Origin: Candidatus Pelagibacterales bacterium
GTDB taxonomy: Bacteria; Pseudomonadota; Alphaproteobacteria; TMED109
Direction of reading: 5' to 3'
Assembly (NCBI GenBank): GCA_002684605.1
Contig: NYVM01000065.1
Span: forward strand, 49,675 to 113,674
Length of the DNA stretch: 64,000 nt
The translations under genes and the position numbers were made by a program. The first letter of the stretch is position 1; the number at the start of each line of letters is the position of its first letter. Shown piece after piece: positions 62,585 to 64,000 of this stretch. The notes beneath the pieces were generated by a model that worked only from the letters and a program-made list of their open reading frames with translations, was not told where the DNA came from and ran no database searches.

Positions 62585-63378
62585 ATAAAAAATTTATTAG
62601 TGAAACAATGTTAGTAATAGACGTAGGAAACACTAATACTGTATTTGCAATAGTAAATAATACAGGAATTTATAAGAAATGGAGAATTTCTTCTAATTCT
62701 TCTAGGACTTCGGATGAATATGAAACTCATATTAAGTCTTTTCTATCAGATGAAGTCAATTTAAGTATTGTTGATGTTATAATTTCATCAGTAGTTCCTG
62801 CCGCTATTCATGAACTAAAAACTTTTGTAAAAAAATATTTTAATATAAAAAGTAAAATAATAGGAGACAGTATTTTTCCTAAATTAAATATTTTAATTGA
62901 TAGGCCAGATGAAGTAGGGGCAGATAGATTAGTAAATAGCTTGGCTGCTCATAAAATTTATGGTGGTCCAATAATTATTGTTGATTTTGGAACTGCGACT
63001 ACGTTCGATGTTGTCAATAAAGAAGGTTCATACATAGGAGGAATAATATCACCAGGTGTTCATTTATCAATGGACGCTTTAGATAAAGCTACAGCTAGAC
63101 TTCCTAGAATTGCTATAAATAAGCCAAATAAAGTAATAGGTTCAAATACTATTACGGCAATGCAGTCAGGAATATTCTGGGGCTATATTGGTTTAATAGA
63201 AGGAATAATCTCTAGAACAAAAATAGAAGCAGAGATAGAAATGAAAGTCGTGGCAACTGGAGGGTTGTCAAAACTATTTATGGCAAACACCAATGCAATA
63301 GACTATATAGATGAAGATTTAACATTAAAAGGAATTGCATTAACATTAAATAATGAATTGGATATTTTTATAAAATGA
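62581..63378 (+). CDS. coaX: type III pantothenate kinase
   Basis: A 265-residue CoaX, which phosphorylates pantothenate in the first step of CoA synthesis. The phosphate-binding DVGNTN lies at 14-19, GADR at 113-116 with the catalytic Asp115, and DFGTAT at 135-140 in the second ASKHA half. GGIISPG follows. It is resistant to CoA feedback in characterised members. It overlaps birA and rnj by 4 bases each, so translation is coupled. Confidence 0.95.
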   Translation: MNKKFISETMLVIDVGNTNTVFAIVNNTGIYKKWRISSNSSRTSDEYETHIKSFLSDEVNLSIVDVIISSVVPAAIHELKTFVKKYFNIKSKIIGDSIFPKLNILIDRPDEVGADRLVNSLAAHKIYGGPIIIVDFGTATTFDVVNKEGSYIGGIISPGVHLSMDALDKATARLPRIAINKPNKVIGSNTITAMQSGIFWGYIGLIEGIISRTKIEAEIEMKVVATGGLSKLFMANTNAIDYIDEDLTLKGIALTLNNELDIFIK

Positions 63379-64000
63379 ATTTACCAAAACCAAAAAAAGA
63401 CGAATTAATGTTTTTACCTTTAGGTGGGTCGGGTGAGATTGGTATGAATTTAAATTTATATGGTAATTCAGGAAAATGGTTAATAGTTGATTGTGGAGTT
63501 ACGTTTGGAGATCCAACTTATGGTTCGGTAGAAGTATCCATGCCAGATATAGTTGCTATAGAAGATTCTAAAGAAAGTATTTGTGGTTTATTATTAACTC
63601 ATGCTCATGAAGATCATATAGGAGCTGTTCATCATCTCTGGCCATATTTAAGGTGTCCCGTTTATGCAACAGCTTTTGCAGCTGAAGTTTTAATTAAAAA
63701 ACTTATAGAAGCTGGTTTAGAAAAAGAAGTAGATATAAATATTATTAATATAGATTCAGAGATTAAAATTGGGCCTTTTGATATAGAAATAATAAGTATG
63801 TCACATTCTATAATTGAACCATCTGCAGCATTGATTTCAACATCAGCAGGTTCTGTTTTTCATACGGGTGACTGGAAGATTGATTACAACCCACAAATAG
63901 GAGAAGGAATTAATAAGAAAAGGTTACAATCTCTTGGAAAAGAAAATTTATTAGCTATGGTATGTGATTCAACTAATGTTTTGGTAAAGGGTGCTTCTGG
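63375..64000 (+). CDS. rnj: ribonuclease J, N-terminal part
   Basis: About 208 residues of a metallo-beta-lactamase-fold RNase J run off the right edge. FLPLGGSGEIGMNLN at the start, the zinc motif H76-A-H78-E-D80-H81 in LTHAHEDHIG, the next metal His in MSHSIIEPS and HTGDWKID (163-170) are intact. The enzyme combines 5'-3' exonuclease and endonuclease activity in mRNA decay and rRNA maturation. It starts at ATG 63375, overlapping the coaX stop. The beta-CASP domain and C-terminus are outside the window. Confidence 0.95.
   Translation, partial: MNLPKPKKDELMFLPLGGSGEIGMNLNLYGNSGKWLIVDCGVTFGDPTYGSVEVSMPDIVAIEDSKESICGLLLTHAHEDHIGAVHHLWPYLRCPVYATAFAAEVLIKKLIEAGLEKEVDINIINIDSEIKIGPFDIEIISMSHSIIEPSAALISTSAGSVFHTGDWKIDYNPQIGEGINKKRLQSLGKENLLAMVCDSTNVLVKGAS

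Noticed and set aside
1..64000. Mobile elements, prophage, CRISPR arrays, tRNA or rRNA genes
   Set aside because: No transposase, integrase, repeat-spacer pattern or tRNA T-loop sequence was recognised in the intergenic gaps.

Overview
The window is about 30% GC by eye and densely coded. Operons are tight and convergent genes often touch. This fits a free-living, probably marine, uncultivated alphaproteobacterium with a compact AT-rich genome, of the SAR or AEGEAN-169/Rhodospirillales type. The best taxonomic clue is the complete 14-gene nuo operon running straight into birA, coaX and an RNase J gene, which is a typical alphaproteobacterial order. The exact lineage cannot be read from the sequence alone. 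No phage, transposon, CRISPR array, rRNA or tRNA was seen.

Layout. 1-5.3 kb: a partial gene end, a GST, a small secreted protein, a GYD protein, and a minus-strand unit with a sulfite dehydrogenase (Mo subunit plus small cytochrome c), TenA and an acyl-CoA dehydrogenase. 5.4-11.3 kb: a plus-strand phosphonate unit with a CmcJ-like oxygenase, an enolase-superfamily gene remnant, phnD-phnC-phnE, PhnY-like and PhnZ-like enzymes that break C-P bonds oxidatively, and a CitE-like lyase. 11.3-15 kb: enoyl-CoA hydratase, acyl-CoA ligase and a class III CoA-transferase. 15-18.1 kb: a Baeyer-Villiger-type monooxygenase, a NIPSNAP protein and a PCu(A)C copper chaperone. 18.1-22.1 kb: a TPP riboswitch followed by a thiamine-precursor ABC transporter (ThiY, ThiZ, ThiX) and an aldehyde dehydrogenase. 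22.1-25.8 kb: an ammonium transporter with a good sigma-54 promoter, a MarR-like protein, and a porin whose 3' UTR holds C-rich hairpins resembling alphaproteobacterial anti-Shine-Dalgarno RNAs.

25.8-34.3 kb: an RraA-family protein, then a seven-gene minus-strand unit (glycerol kinase, D-aminoacylase-like amidohydrolase, enoyl-CoA hydratase, HAD dehalogenase, two MDR oxidoreductases, amidohydrolase-2). 34.4-42.2 kb: nitronate monooxygenase and a feruloyl-CoA-synthetase-like ligase, facing a branched-chain-amino-acid-type ABC transporter (LivK, H, M, G, F). 42.3-47.6 kb: a lone SDR and a six-gene catabolic operon (mandelate racemase-like, two SDRs, thioesterase, two GST-fold proteins). 47.8-64 kb: nuoA-N, birA, coaX and the start of rnj.

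Together the accessory two thirds describe a scavenger of dissolved organic matter. It takes up phosphonates, ammonium, thiamine precursors and organic acids or amides by ABC or Amt transport, and carries many CoA-dependent and oxidative catabolic enzymes. The last third is the core respiratory chain. The most interesting parts are the C-P-lyase-independent phosphonate cassette with unusual partners, the TPP-controlled aldehyde dehydrogenase, the porin 3' UTR RNA candidate and the SDR/GST operon.
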